A DNA stretch of 64,000 bases. Origin: Seriola aureovittata. Its lineage: Eukaryota > Chordata > Actinopteri > Carangiformes > Carangidae. The notes beneath the pieces were generated by a model that did no database searches, had not been told where the DNA came from, and saw only the letters and a program-made list of their open reading frames with translations. Shown in pieces: positions 48,705-60,779 of the stretch (its first letter is position 1; the number at the start of each line of letters is the position of its first letter). The translations under genes and the position numbers were made by a program. The DNA lies in the NCBI RefSeq assembly GCF_021018895.1, contig NC_079364.1, positions 29,620,701 through 29,684,700 of the forward strand, read 5' to 3'.

Positions 48705-49459
48705 CTTCCTCATCTTCACACTTTCATCTGGAATGTAATTAGCGCAGCGGCAAGAAGCTTTGTGCTCCGCCCTGCTCTCAGCCCCAACCAAGGTAACTCT
48801 AGGCAGCCCCAAATCCTCAGAGCCTAATGGGATTAGCTCCAGAGGGAAGGGAACCCATGTCACACACAAATACATTCAAAATCCCGACCTCTCCTTCTCG
48901 GTCTCGCTATCCATCTCTCTCTCCCTCTCTCTCTCTCTCTCTCCCCCCTATCTGTCTAATAGGATTAGACCAAAATTGGCCATTTCTTAAAAATCGCATC
49001 TAGTCCACTCAGTTTCATCATGCTGATGATGATGGGGTGGAAATAATGAGCTTTGAATTATTACTTATTCAGAGTAGAAGTGAACTACAGTGACCATCTA
49101 TGGGAAAGACATAAATCTAAACTCTAATTTTGCATTTTGTGGGGTTTTTTTGGAGTTTGCAGTTATTCAAACATTAAGAAAAACATGGAAACAGTAACAA
49201 TTTTTAACTTTGAAAAAAAACAGCAAACAGCAACATAGCAAACCAAAACATTTATATATAGCTTTTGAAAATCTCCAAATTAAAATCACACACAAAAACT
49301 CACAATCTACATGTTCACCTATACTGCACAAAGCAGGTTCGATACCCATACTAATAATCCAACTTTTTACTTTCCAAGGATGTTACACAGAACTACTTTC
49401 TATAAGACAAGTACTTTATGTAAAGTTATTTTGTATTTTGAGATGAATATTTCACATAT

Positions 49460-49810
49460 GGGGCGGCACAGTTGTCAAGTGGTTAGCACTGTTACCTCAC
49501 CGGTCCCCGGCTGGTGAGGTGGGGTTCCCCTGTATGTTCTCCCCGTGCCTGCACGGGTTCTCTCCGGGTGACCCAGCTTCCTCCCACAGTTTAAAGACAT
49601 GCAGTTTGGGTTAATTGGCGACACTAAAAATTGCCCCTGGGCGTGAATGCGAGTGCGAGTGTGAATGATTGTTTGTGTGTGTATGTCAGCTCTGTGATAC
49701 ACCTGTACAGGGTGTACCCCACCCCTGACCCAATGTCTTCTGGGATTGGCTCCAGCCGCTAAAACCAGATCTAAAACGATAAGCGGTATAGCTAATGGAT
49801 GGATGGATAA
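49460..49810 (+). mobile_element. High-copy teleost repeat with GGAT tail, copy 1
   Basis: It begins GGGCGGCACAGTTGTCAAGT / GGTTAGCACTGTTACCTCAC. It then has CTCCCACAGTTTAAAGACATG, TTGGCTCCAGCCGC and a terminal (ATGG)n. A second, shorter copy is at 57853-58030 in the same orientation. The GGTTAGCACT and GGTTCGACC blocks (second copy) resemble pol III A and B boxes. Confidence 0.75.
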
Positions 49811-50364
49811 TCCATGAGGGAATTTAACAGGGAAAAGTAACAAGAAACATTGAAAGTGCAGTCTACATGTGATGTGATGTGTTGCTCTCTTACATGGTAT
49901 GCAATATGAACCGCTAAGCCAACGCACCACATCCAACCTGATGAAAATGACAGACACACACACAGATGTGCAAACACAAAAACACACACAGCGGCCGCGG
50001 TACGGAGCCATTCCAAATCACAGTTCCATCTCTGATCCCATCAGGCTGATGCTCTTGATTGAAAGCCCAGCCACAGAGACCCCGAGGTGGGTTAGAGCTC
50101 TGCCAACAGCTGGGTCCTTTCCAGCCCCCCCATGTCTTATTCATGGAGACCCATCGGCTCTCATCACTCATCGGCGAGACTCCCCCACAAACAAGTGCAG
50201 ATACACATGTATACACACATGCACGTTCACACAGACTAATCAAGGGCATCAGGCAAAGTGAAACTTGATCTGCGGAAACAAGCTAATCAGATTTGCTTCA
50301 ATTTGATATGTGCTCTAGATTCGTGAGTATGGGTGTGTGGGTCTGTGTGTGTGTATGTGTGTAC

Positions 50365-50447
50365 CTTATCCAGGTCATGAGCTCCACAGTGTCTGGATCA
50401 TAAAACTCCCTCAGTTCTGATAACTCCTCCATCAGCTTAGGCCAGAA
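50365..50447 (-). CDS. dpy19l3: dpy19l3 exon ([10 protein letters not shown] block)
   Basis: 83 bp; acceptor TGTTCCCTTTTAG|TTC in phase 0, donor GGATAAG|GTACAC leaving two bases (AG) of a Ser codon. It encodes [20 protein letters not shown] and VELMTWI, following the last membrane helix; the [14 protein letters not shown] block is specific to DPY19L3. The donor runs into CA-rich sequence (sense strand). Confidence 0.95.
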
Positions 50448-50802
50448 CTAAAAGGGAACAGAGATGAGTGATGGAAAACTGCATGTTAGTGTTCAATGAG
50501 GCTGTGAAGCAGAATAGGACACCTACTGATATGACTTAAATAACATCTCATTATTGCACTGTACATAAGAGTGGATGCGACAGTCATTTAGACCCTTCCA
50601 ATGGCAAAATAAATTAAAGGGAAGCAGTCGTTTTAGAATCCTGTTATGACCCATTTGCTTGTTATCATTTTCTTCTGCAACTTCCATTTCAACATTTTCC
50701 CTTTTTCTCATATCGTCGCACACGCTTTGCACAAATTGACTCGGCTCTGTAACGAGACCAACAATAGAGTGATGAACATAAACCAGCAAGAAAACAGCAT
50801 AC
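50448..50802 (-). other. dpy19l3: dpy19l3 intron (355 bp, shortest)
   Basis: No repeat or exon recognised. Confidence 0.9.
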
Positions 50803-50859
50803 CTTGTAATATAGGCAACACATCATTGCCAGTGGAATTGCATATCTGACAAGCCTTAA
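50803..50859 (-). CDS. dpy19l3: dpy19l3 micro-exon (membrane segment)
   Basis: 57 bp, 19 codons, symmetric phase 0. Acceptor CTTGTTTTGCAG, donor TACAAG|GTATGC. It encodes LRLVRYAIPLAMMCCLYYK, a short hydrophobic helix that completes the last transmembrane segment before the luminal domain. Skipping it would keep the frame but remove that membrane span. Confidence 0.9.
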
Positions 50860-52050
50860 CTGCAAAACAAGAGAAAGAAAACAGCCATAATGAAATGAGA
50901 GAATATAATCGTATCAGAGGCAGAGAAAGTGAGATTCAGAGACATACCTAAAAATGAAGACAAGCTTCAGAATGAGATAACACAGAGATAAAAGACAGGC
51001 AGAGCAGCGGTGCTCCCATGTATCATTTCTTATCTGATGCATGCTGTTGTCATGTTGGGAACACACTGACACCTAGTGGCCTCACACGTAACGTTATCAT
51101 CAGGCCAGAGCAGAGGCTGTGGATTCAAATCCAACTGCTCATTAGGAGAGCATAATGTAATTAGACATCTTCCAAAATGTCTCACAGTTAGATGTCAGAG
51201 TTAGAGATCAATCTGATGCTCACTGGAGCCCGGTGATGGACGTAATGCTGGTTGTCACTAATACTGGATATCAGCCTCAATACTTTGAGAAATGACCAAA
51301 ATGTAAGTTTTCAATTTAAAAGAGTCTTAGTCTTGTTTACTTATTCTTTAATCCAATATTTGCTGATCCAAATAATCACTCCATTTAAATGGCATTTTTG
51401 TAGGAAAGGTTCTGCTTCTGTTCAGACACTGATACACTTAAATGAAAGCATGGTTTTATAGCAATACAAAACAGTAATGATATGAAACTCAGACATTGTG
51501 TGCTTGTATTTAAACATTTCAAATGATATCACGCCCCTAGTTTTCATTTAATGATCTGGCTGCTAATTATCATTTGACAGAAGCTGCTGGGTCAGAGAAA
51601 ATGAAAACAGAAACTGTGAATAGAAGATCAGTCCAATCCCCCAAATGTCTTCCTACTTGCTAAAAACATTTTTATGAGGTGTGTTTGCACATTGTGGTGA
51701 CAGGATGATGACTGAACTGCCATTTTCCCAGTGATACTGTGAATATCTGAATATGTGTTAAAACTGTTCTTTACTTGTGCAGGAGTGTGGTAATGCTGAA
51801 CATATGTACGTAAAATACAACATCTGATGTATTATAACATTTATTTGGAGTCATGTTTATGGGCAAGAACACCCAAAACAATGAGCTAAAAGAGGCTAAA
51901 TGAGGGGGATTGTTGTCAGTTGATAACTCTGTATGCTCATTGCTACCAGCAACATCTTTCACATTATAAATCAGTTTTAAAAACCAACATTCTGTATGGT
52001 GAACAGAGTGTTCCAAAGCAGATGTTTGGAGTGCAGCTGTGAGCTCCTAC
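50860..52050 (-). other. dpy19l3: dpy19l3 intron (1.2 kb)
   Basis: AT-rich, no exon or clear mobile element. Confidence 0.88.
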
Positions 52051-52162
52051 CAGGACTTTACTGTTGCAGCGGAGAGTGGTGAGAAGTGGATTCCACAGCT
52101 CTGTCCCACACACGCCATAGGCTGCAACCGCACACATATGGCCAGTCCATATATACTTCATC
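52051..52162 (-). CDS. dpy19l3: dpy19l3 exon (MKYIWTGHMC block)
   Basis: 112 bp; acceptor CTCTCTCCCACCCTCCACCCAG|G, first base completing an Arg codon; donor GTCCTG|GTAGGA, phase 0. It encodes MKYIWTGHMCAVAAYGVCGT and ELWNPLLTTLRCNSKVL. RMKYxWTxHMC is conserved across DPY19L3. It holds one membrane-like stretch (AVAAYGVCG). The in-frame ATG at 52161 is internal, not a start. Confidence 0.94.
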
Positions 52163-55100
52163 CTGGGTGGAGGGTGGGAGAGAGAGAGTCAGTATCGATT
52201 GTTGTTGCTCTTTAAATTTGATAATTTAAGGATGTTCCCTCAACCCAGTAAAGAACATGAAATTAAAACATGACAACCAGAACGTCTTTAGTAGTTTTGT
52301 TAAGCTTAGTATAATTTAATGGATCCAATATGGTTAAACTTAATTTAGTGTCTAAAACACAACACTATTACCCAAGATCTTTTCTGATTCAAATCACATT
52401 ACAGTTCTAACGGGAAAAAGATTAACCAGAGAGGAGTGAGCAGCAGAGAGAAGACAAAGAATGAAATGAGCTGAAAAACTGTTGACAGGTACAGAGACGG
52501 AGCCATGAGCGGGAGGGGGGGGGGGCATAAAGAAGTGCAGCCTCACAGAAATAAATCTCAATACTTTTTTTAATGCAAAGGAGCTGTCTGACAGAAATAA
52601 ATGGCTTTCTGCACTTTTGGCCTTTTGCTCTTAATCAGCAAGTGCTGAAATCAAATGTGTCACTTTCTGCACCACCTGGCTGCTACTGCTGTGTTAAAAG
52701 CTTTCACATTTTTCTCTTTTGTGTGAATTCAATCAGTTCTTTAATTCCTGACTCTAACAGGAATGCACTGTACATACTCCATGTATTAAATATACTGTAT
52801 GTAACATGCACTCCGATTACCACATGAACATAATGCGCAACATTTACATGCACAGAGAAACCCAGCTACTGATTATACTGCACTCAAAACTACCTTCAAA
52901 TGAAGCCACTTATGTGAACCTTTGAAAACCTGCATCTCCGTGTTTCTATGAATAAACCAGGTACCAGAACATTACCTTTTTCTTTTTGACTGCATAATAG
53001 CAGGTTTCTTTTAATACAGTCAAAAGCAGTGACGATTCCAATTGTAATCTCTGTGATTTTCTTAAAACTCCTCAGAAAGAGCCTTAAGTTAAAGGCATTA
53101 TACTTTCACAATAATGAATCATGGATGTCAAGCACAGCAGATGATGTTTGCAGCTTGAAACTTGCCAGCCCAGGAAATTTAGTGATGATGCTCGCAACGA
53201 GTACCACTCGACAATTACAGATGAAAGTTTGGAGTCAGGCCTGGGAGTCGTGCTTGTGTGTGACATGGGAAAAACTGCACACCACAGGGAGTTTTAGATG
53301 TGTGACACTTCCGAAGTAACAATAAGGCAATGTGCAAAATGTATACCACTCAGTAAGCGCTTTTTTTTTTTAAAGGACATACTGTGCAGTTCTGCATTTG
53401 TGAAACCCAAAACTCAAAGCAGTAAGCTATATATATATATAAATAAATATATACACATATGTATAACACATATGTATAAATGAAAAGGTAAAGTCCCTTT
53501 TACACTGGTCAAAAAACACACTAACACCCGCTAACATCTGGCTTTTGTCAGCAATGAAAAAAGGGAACAACCGTGATTCACTCCCAGGTCAAATGACTCT
53601 GCAGTAGATGTGGGTATTTATCAGCTCCAATCAGCATTGACCTGTGAAAGACCTGTCACCTGCCCGGCACGGTGCTGTCAAACCAGAAACACCGTGGCTA
53701 CACTGTGCTCAGGGATGAAAGAGTGAGCTGCAGCCCCGAAATAAGTTTCAAGAACACACGATCACTGATTGAAGCATTTCACACAGGGGCTCTGTCACAA
53801 CCTGGGGATGACGTGCCACAAATTTTACAGGCTTTCACAGTGGCTAGTAGCTCACTCTTTCTCCCCTGCGTCTGTGTGTGCATATGCTCTGTAACTACAT
53901 GTGGTGATGTGTAAAATAAGTCAATTTTTAGTGGGATTACCTGTGTTTAAAAAGCCTGCTTATACCCACTAATTTTGGTGTAAAAAGTGTACAAGAAAGT
54001 GGGTGAAGAAAGGAATTTTCTTTCTCATATCATGTTCTTCTTCACTACATTAATTTGAGAAGTTCAACCACTGCATGTCAACAAAAGCTATTTTGAGGGG
54101 GGGTTCTTACACAACTGCTACAATGCATTACAGTGGAACTGGAAAATATTGAAACAAAATTAAACATTTGGAAATGAGGTTATTTGAGTGCCTATGTCTG
54201 AAATGCCTATACTAATAGATCTCAAATAGGATGAAGCAATGTGATGCTTACATATGCTGTGTGATCCTTGATACATGTACATGTTCTATGTTTGCATATT
54301 TAAATAATAACAAAATTTAAACATTTAGATAAATCGTTAAACATTACAAACGGTTTAAGACTAACAAAAAAATAACTCTGGAAAGGAAACTTGAGAGCAC
54401 AGACTACGACCAAAAAAAGAGAGAGACTGCACTGTGTGGAAAATCAAGGCAATTGTTGTAGAGGTTGAGGCCAGTCAGCCCTTATTGTTTGGTGGTAATA
54501 GTTGTGGTGTGACCAATAAGAGCAAATTTGTCAAGAGCCAGCATGTCACAGCAGCAGTAAAAGCTGCCAGTGCAGAGAGGCGAAACATTTTGGGAAATTA
54601 GGAAGAGGTGGCTGGATGTGAAAGTCGAGCACAAGAAAAGATATTTCTGTTCAGCCTGGGTGCAGGTGCCGGTGACAGGGCTCTGTGGCACCAGTGACAG
54701 AACCTGCCCACGGATGATGCAGTTAGGTGAACCAGAGAAACAGGCCATAGCGTATGTGTGCAAGAGAAACAACATAAAAATGGGATGAGAATGTGAAAGG
54801 GAAGGCTAATGGGGCTAAGTGAGGATGAGGAATGTTACGCAAGATGAAATATTTTACAGTTGAAACATATTGCCATACCATTTTTTTTTTCTTTTACTTC
54901 TGATTATATTTAAATAAACAGCAACTGTGCAGCAGCAGTGAAGCATATCTTACAAGCTGACACAGAAAAATTACAATCAGCACAAAAAGAAAAAGAGTGG
55001 GAAAAATGTATAAACAATGCGTAATACATTAAAGGCTCAGGGTGTACCAACAACATGCTTCTCATAACCCAGGATATAAAGTCATCTGCTCTGGATTTAA

Positions 55101-56842
55101 ACCCTGAACCCATAAAGTAGTATGCCTGGCTGAGTGACTGTGCCAAAAAACAAGCAGAACAGCCTCAGGCTCAATGGACAACTACCTCACTTCTGGTGCT
55201 TCCATTTCCCACTGACTCTAAAATATAGCACATGTGGGTCACACTTTCAACAGAGGCACACTCCTTCTTCTTCTGTCAAGAGCCTTCCCAACTTTGCGTT
55301 GGATGTGGCCTCAGCATCTTTGGAGGTTTACAAATTAGCTCATAGTGGTGCTTTACACACAGTATCTATTAATACATAAATAAATTGTGTTATGAAGTAA
55401 CCAAGGGCTTGGATTTCTCTGCAATGCTGAATAGTGTGAATGGAGCTGTAGTCAGAGAGATACTCATTTAAACAGTGTGGCATCTTTTTTCTAGTCCTTC
55501 AGAAAAAAAACGCAAGGGCTAAAGTTTGAGGAATAAATTTCACAGTATGTTTATCTGCTCTACACTAACCTGCTACAATTAAGTAGCTCACTACCTACAG
55601 TAGTAACCAAGCTTTACTTCCAGAGCCAAGGAGCACATTATGAGCTAATTCATTACATTGTGGGGTCACAGGTTAAAAGAATAAAAACACCCGGTTCATG
55701 ACACATAGATTAACAATCTTTACACGGCAATACAAGAATAATTCTTTGTTTCCATGTCTTCTACATGGTTCATCATCTAGTGAGGATGCTGCCGTTTTGT
55801 CTGGGAAGCTAAGCAAAGACTTAGCCTCAGTCTTTCAGCATGATAACATGTCTGTAGCTATCAAGTGCATATTTACATCCTCTTTCATAAGATTTTCATT
55901 TGAAAAAACAATTCAGATGAAAACATTTAAGGTCAAATGGAAGAAGTGTTTTCAACCAACTAAGGGGGGTAATGTTTACAAAATCAACAGGACCCTGGTT
56001 ACGAGCGAGATGCCTGCTTAAATGCACAGTATGTAACTTCTGCTGCTGGGGGTCTCTCAGGAAGTTTTTACTGGGAGCTGCATCCACAGAGGTGTCCTCC
56101 TCTCCAAAACAAACAGACCAGGGGATTATAACCAGTTACAGCACTGAATAAAGCAGTTTCACATTTAAAGTCAGTGTTTTCGTCGACACTATACGGTGGA
56201 CACAGGATGTCTCGGAGGGGCTGGGAGCTGAGCTGCATCACATTTGCGCAACTTTTTTCTCTGACGACTTTCAGGTTTCTGCAGCCTGAAATCAAAGACC
56301 CATTCTTTCAGAAGTTACTAGGGCTTTTCATGGTAAATCTGTCACCAGTATCATTGTAAACTGTATATGTGCAATTTTGACCGATGTAGCAACAGTAACA
56401 AAGGGTCAATTGTTTTCTTGTTTTGCCTTGCGTAGCACAAATAACTATGAGCCTTGACACGTTCAAGTTTCAGGGTGTCAAGCGTACAGTGTGTTTCAGA
56501 GTGTAAATGATCAGTTGTCCGACTGTGTCCACTCTTTCTGCTCCTGCTGTGAGTGGAGTCACTACCTGAGAGCCTAAAGCGTCGCAGGATGGCACTTGGT
56601 GTGGAAGGTTGATCAAGGCTAAAGTGGACCACTCAAACACTTGGTGAAAAACATTTAACAGGCACTCAGATTTTAGCATCTGCTCCACGAGCCCATGCAA
56701 TCAAGCTGTCAAGAGGAAAAGTCCATCTGAAGAGTCCCTGGGAGTTAAACCCATGTGAGTACTTGGCAATGTGTGGGAATCCAGGTATCTGCATATACAT
56801 GATCCTGCAATTACAGTATTGGGTGTGCGAAAATGAGCTCAC
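52163..56842 (-). other. dpy19l3: dpy19l3 intron (4.7 kb)
   Basis: Contains a poly-G run (about 52515-52525), a (TA)n patch (53430-53440) and a MITE-like element (56024-56324). No exon recognised. Confidence 0.87.
56024..56324. mobile_element. Probable MITE, about 300 bp
   Basis: The left end GCACAGTATGTAACTTCTG is a terminus I recognise from fish repeats. GTAACTTCTG (56033-56042) recurs as its reverse complement CAGAAGTTAC at 56309-56318, near the right edge. Terminal bases and target duplication are not resolved. Confidence 0.55.
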
Positions 56843-56974
56843 CTCATAGTGCTGAAAGCGAGGAGACCGTAGAACAGTGTATGCAACACATTATAGGCCA
56901 CATCTGGACGAAAAGATGTCGCACGCCCCTCTCCAGCTCCTTTCCTCTCCTCAGCTGAACCTCCTTTAGACCTG
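56843..56974 (-). CDS. dpy19l3: dpy19l3 exon with NAGNAG acceptor
   Basis: 132 bp (129 if the second AG is used). The acceptor reads GATCTTCAGCAG|G, so both AGs are usable and both keep the frame: the junction is NL-S-R-S or NL-R-S. Donor ACTATGAG|GTGAGC. It encodes a variable cytosolic or luminal loop rich in Ser/Gly/Lys/Glu (SKGGSAEERKGAGEG), then RPDVAYNVLHTLFYGLLAF and STM, a membrane helix. Confidence 0.92.
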
Positions 56975-57852
56975 CTGAAGATCAAGGCAGCCAAACACAA
57001 GACAACAGCGATACATAAAACATTACAGCCAGACGCTTGAGAAGAGCAGCAGAGGGGTAAGGTGGGTGTAATTGATATTATTCAGATTATTCAGATTTCA
57101 GTAGCTGTTATTCAGACTTTATTAGCTGTTTAGCTCACAAGCAGACACACAATGGATGCACGCCCACAACCATTTCTGTCTGCAGGAGTCAGCGCGCAGA
57201 CAAACAGAGAGAGGCCCGAGGGCAATGATGTCACTCCCACAATTTGGCCTCCCGCACCAAATCAGACAAACTTCAGCTTCCATTTGAATACAAATCCAGT
57301 CTCCTTCTATGTGAGGTGGGGTAAACTGAATTAAATTATTTCCTGAATTGCCAAATAGCCCTTTGTTCTACAAGGTTAGTATTCCAGCCCTCCAACGGCA
57401 GAGGGCGAGATGATATGCTAATGTGTTTAGTTCAATGTGGCCCCTCACCTTGCCCCACAGGCAAATGAAGCTTTGAGAGGCAGCTGGTAAAATGTTTTTC
57501 AGAGCATGAAGCAACCACTGTGACTGGGTTTCTGCCTCCTGATAGCCATTCTGATGTCCTCCTCTCAGATGAAACTCCCTTTGCTCTCTGGAAGGACTGA
57601 AACTCCCCATTCATTTACACTTCACTAGCTCCTTTGATCAGCGTCTCCTACCAAGGAAACACACTACTTTCGCTACTGTCAAATTTGAAGTACTAAATAT
57701 AAATACTAAATGTAACTGAAACAAGGTGTAATGTGAGCTATCACTTTATGGAACAATTAGTCGTTTCTAAATGAGTTACAAATAAATTTAAATGTTTTCA
57801 ATTTCGCATACTGACTAATAGAATTTATGTTTTATTTTCTGTGCTTCCTCAA

Positions 57853-58030
57853 GTGACACGGTGGTTCAGTGGTTAGCACTGATGCATCAAAGAGAGAAGG
57901 TTCTGGGTTCGACCTGGGGTCTTTCTGTGTGGACTTTGCATGTCCTCCCTGTGCATGTGTGGCTTCCCACCTGGTACCCCAGCTTCCTCCCACAGTCCAA
58001 AGACATGCAGGTTAACTGGCAACACTAATG
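57853..58030 (+). mobile_element. High-copy teleost repeat, copy 2 (3'-truncated)
   Basis: CACGGTGGTTCAGTGGTTAG, GGTTCTGGGTTCGACCTGGG, and CTCCCACAGTCCAAAGACAT match the family at 49460-49810. The GGAT tail is missing. Confidence 0.75.
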
Positions 58031-58299
58031 TTCTTCCTTCTACATTGTTAGTAATGGATGTGTCAACTAGCATGTAGTGTTTACAATAAAGACTGCAGAA
58101 GTGGGTGAACTGTCATTGATTCAATACAGATTTTCTGGAAAAGTAAATGATCACTGTGTAAAATTAGGTTAATGTGGAATGGTTATGAAGTATTACAATA
58201 ATTATTTCAATCCTAAAACATCTGAAATCTGCATTCACTGATTTTTGAAACAAGCTGTAAACACAACATTGACATGCCATCAGCTTTTTAATCCATATG

Positions 58300-58620
58300 A
58301 TGAACTTGTTAGCAAATAGTTGCCTATTTACACATCAAGCAGACACAGAGCAACATCAGTATTCATTTGGAATCCTGTTTCTATTCACGTAAGTCCAATA
58401 TTCACTCGTTTCACTATTAGCTCTAATTTGCTCTCCACTAATTCCTGAGGGAAATATCTTGGTCTTTAGCTGCTAAATGCTCCACCAAGTTCACAAACTA
58501 TCTTTGTCTGTCTTTCATTTGGTGCTGGGCAGACAGTGTAGGTGGTCGGCAGCTTTTTCAGCGAAAACAGCTGCCTGCTGTGTCTGGGAGCAACACACTG
58601 ATGATACCAATTTGCAGGTT
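58300..58620 (-). repeat. Teleost interspersed repeat, copy 3 (inverted)
   Basis: The reverse complement reads GTGGAGCATTTAGCAGCTAA then ATTTCCCTCAGGAAT, matching the block at 12480-12700. Confidence 0.55.
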
Positions 58621-59201
58621 GCAATCCTTCAAAAGCAAAAAAAAAGGCTTTTCAACTGCAAATAGGCACAAAACACCTGCAGACAACCGAGGAGTTCCCT
58701 ACAGCTGTCTAATAATCTTGATAATAATTGCTTAATAATCATCCTGATTGGCTGTTTCGCTCTGTCCACATTATCCTTGATAGATGACTGACCACTTATA
58801 AGATAGTGAAAGACATAACTGAGCGGTAAAAAAAGTGAGTTGCAAAAAGATAAAGGTTGGCTTGAAGGTTGTGATATAAAAGAAAGGTCATACACCCACA
58901 AACCTCATACAAGACTGGTCATTAGCTTTCAGGTTGTGTTGTAAACAGACAAGGGCAGATGGAGGAGATCACAAACTGCCAATAATTAATGCAATAATTA
59001 ACATCAACAGAATGGATAGAAGAGTAAGACACAATGGGGAAATTATACTTTCAACTGTCTGATTCATTTGAATATTATCGGTGTAATACCATATATATCT
59101 TCCAAGCATGTGACAGCGAGGATTTTCCAAAGTTTTATGAGGACACTTTCTCCCCCTCCTCCCATGTTCCCTCTTTCGTGTCCCATCCAGCCATTACCTA
59201 C

Positions 59202-59360
59202 CTCAAGTTCTGCAGTGCGCCCACTACCAACATGCCAATGAGCAGCAGCAGCGTGAGGATGTAGGGGTACAGCAGGAGGGTACCAGCCAGTCGCTCCAGT
59301 GTATCCAGGGGCAGCAAGCCAAAGGCCTCCTCACACAGATACAGACTGGCATCAAAGTCC
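59202..59360 (-). CDS. dpy19l3: dpy19l3 exon (LYLCEEAFGLLP block and membrane helix)
   Basis: 159 bp; acceptor TTCCCCCTCCTTCAG|G, donor AACTTGAG|GTAGGT, one leading base and two trailing bases of split codons. It encodes DFDASLYLCEEAFGLLPLDT, a family hallmark, then LERLAG and a strong membrane span TLLLYPYILTLLLLIGMLVV. Confidence 0.95.
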
Positions 59361-60131
59361 CTGAAGGAGGGGGAAACAAATGCGAGGCGGTGGGAAGGGG
59401 GTTAGAGAAATGTGTTGATGAAGCGGAAGTTTCTGTAGGTTGTGTGCACGCTGAGCACGCATGACTTTGCTCACTAAACGTTTGTGCTCTACAAACGTTT
59501 GTCCACAAATGTTTTCAAAAAGAAGTTTATTATCTCAGTGTGGCGTGAATAATATAAAGTATAAACATGATACAAAGCCGTGCTGATAAGTGATTGAATT
59601 GAGAAATGAGATATCACAAAACATAGAACAAAATTTGAGAGATAAAAAAAAATAAAAAAGAAGACACAGCTGGAGAGCAGAAAGAAATCTCAGCGAGTGA
59701 GAGAAACAGGAAGAGAGATAGAGTGTAGTGTAAGCATTGCATTTTCCACAGCCTCCTGAATAATTGAAGGGCCAGTTGTGTGGCGTTAGGTTGTGAGCTG
59801 TGTTATCTGCCACCCTGAGGCAGCTATCCAGTGGCTGAGCTGCTCAACACACACACACACACAGTATCTGATCGATGGGAGGCCTGTTGGCATTACCCCG
59901 ACATCTATTATTCACACACACTAACACTGCAGGTGCTACAACATGGGTGCTTAGTGAATAATACAGTCAAGCTGGATCAAGTGAAAAAGTGTGCCGACTT
60001 TGTGTATGCACTGTGTGGGAACATGTCCCTACGCCAAAATATGGGTTTATAAAAGTGCTGTATGACTGTGTTCAAGAACAGACGCACATGAATCTTTGTT
60101 TGTGCGTGTACGTATGAGTGTGCGTTCATAC
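59361..60131 (-). other. dpy19l3: dpy19l3 intron (0.77 kb)
   Basis: No exon; a short (CA)n at about 59848-59862. Confidence 0.9.
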
Positions 60132-60205
60132 CTTGTTGGCCCCAAGGCAAACTTTGACTTGATGAATTTGAAGATGTGCTCGTCTGATCTGAGCTGAAGT
60201 GCTTT
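60132..60205 (-). CDS. dpy19l3: dpy19l3 exon (SDEHIFKFIKSKF block)
   Basis: 74 bp; acceptor GTGTGTTCACAG|AAA directly after a (TG)n in the sense strand; donor ACAAG|GTATGA. It encodes KALQLRSDEHIFKFIKSKF and ALGPT, joining RDFDASLY. The SDEHIFKF motif is characteristic of the family. Confidence 0.95.
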
Positions 60206-60210
60206 CTGTG

Positions 60211-60211
<1 letters not shown>

Positions 60212-60255
<44 letters not shown>
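60212..60255. repeat. (CA)n microsatellite beside a dpy19l3 3' splice site
   Basis: 44 bp; (UG)22 in the dpy19l3 RNA, ending five bases before the acceptor AG. Confidence 0.97.
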
Positions 60256-60259
<4 letters not shown>

Positions 60260-60779
60260 TAATCCTGTTAGGGCTAAAGATCCGCGTGCTGAGATGTATA
60301 AAAAAGTAAATAAACCGAGCTGAGATCATACAGTGAACTCACATCAAAACTACTAACTTTAGATACATCAGGGGGAGGAGGAGGAGGAGGAGAGGAGGAG
60401 GAGAGGAGGGCTGCAGCAGGGGGAGGGTGTGGGTGGGAGAGTGTAGTGAAACAGGGGAAAGACATGAGGGGTGAAGCAGCTGTAAGAAGAAAGTAAGAAA
60501 GGGAGGAGCAGAAGCAGGAGTGGAGGGGAGGGAGAGACGAGAGGTACGAGAACACACTTGTGGTTGTAAGCCTCCACCAACCAGCCAAGTGGCAGGAAAT
60601 ATGGTCACAGTGTCTCCTTCCTGAGTTATAGGTTGAAAATAGCCAGAGGTGTGTTTACAGAACATTTAGATGTCACAGTGAAGTTGACTTTTGACCATTT
60701 GGTTATAAAATGTCATCACTTCATTGTTTTATCCTACTAGATATTTGTGTTAAATTGCGTCAGAATTAGTGTATGAATT

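Larger units (their letters stand above)
33850..50364 (-). other. dpy19l3: dpy19l3 large intron (16.5 kb)
   Basis: No exon found on either strand. It holds (GT)n at 34399-34438, an interspersed repeat (34960-35670), a MITE-like copy (37280-37560), a repeat shared with 60949-61375 (37740-38060), the uninterrupted copy of the 25.9-kb repeat (38910-39140), (CT)n (39320-39398), a 34-bp palindrome (39797-39830), a Ty3/gypsy fossil (40880-42870), (CA)n (43333-43421), a SINE (44738-44927), a repeat remnant (46494-46740), a C-rich run (48660-48704) and a GGAT-tailed repeat (49460-49810). Confidence 0.85.
56975..59201 (-). other. dpy19l3: dpy19l3 intron (2.2 kb)
   Basis: Contains the second GGAT-family repeat copy (57853-58030) and the inverted repeat copy (58300-58620). 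No exon. Confidence 0.88.

Noticed and set aside
49475..50011. 178-codon minus-strand frame
   Set aside because: It lies over the GGAT-tailed interspersed repeat and adjoining CA-rich DNA, with no family motif.
60274..60665. Serine/proline/leucine-rich minus-strand frames
   Set aside because: Translation of GGA-rich low-complexity DNA in an intron.
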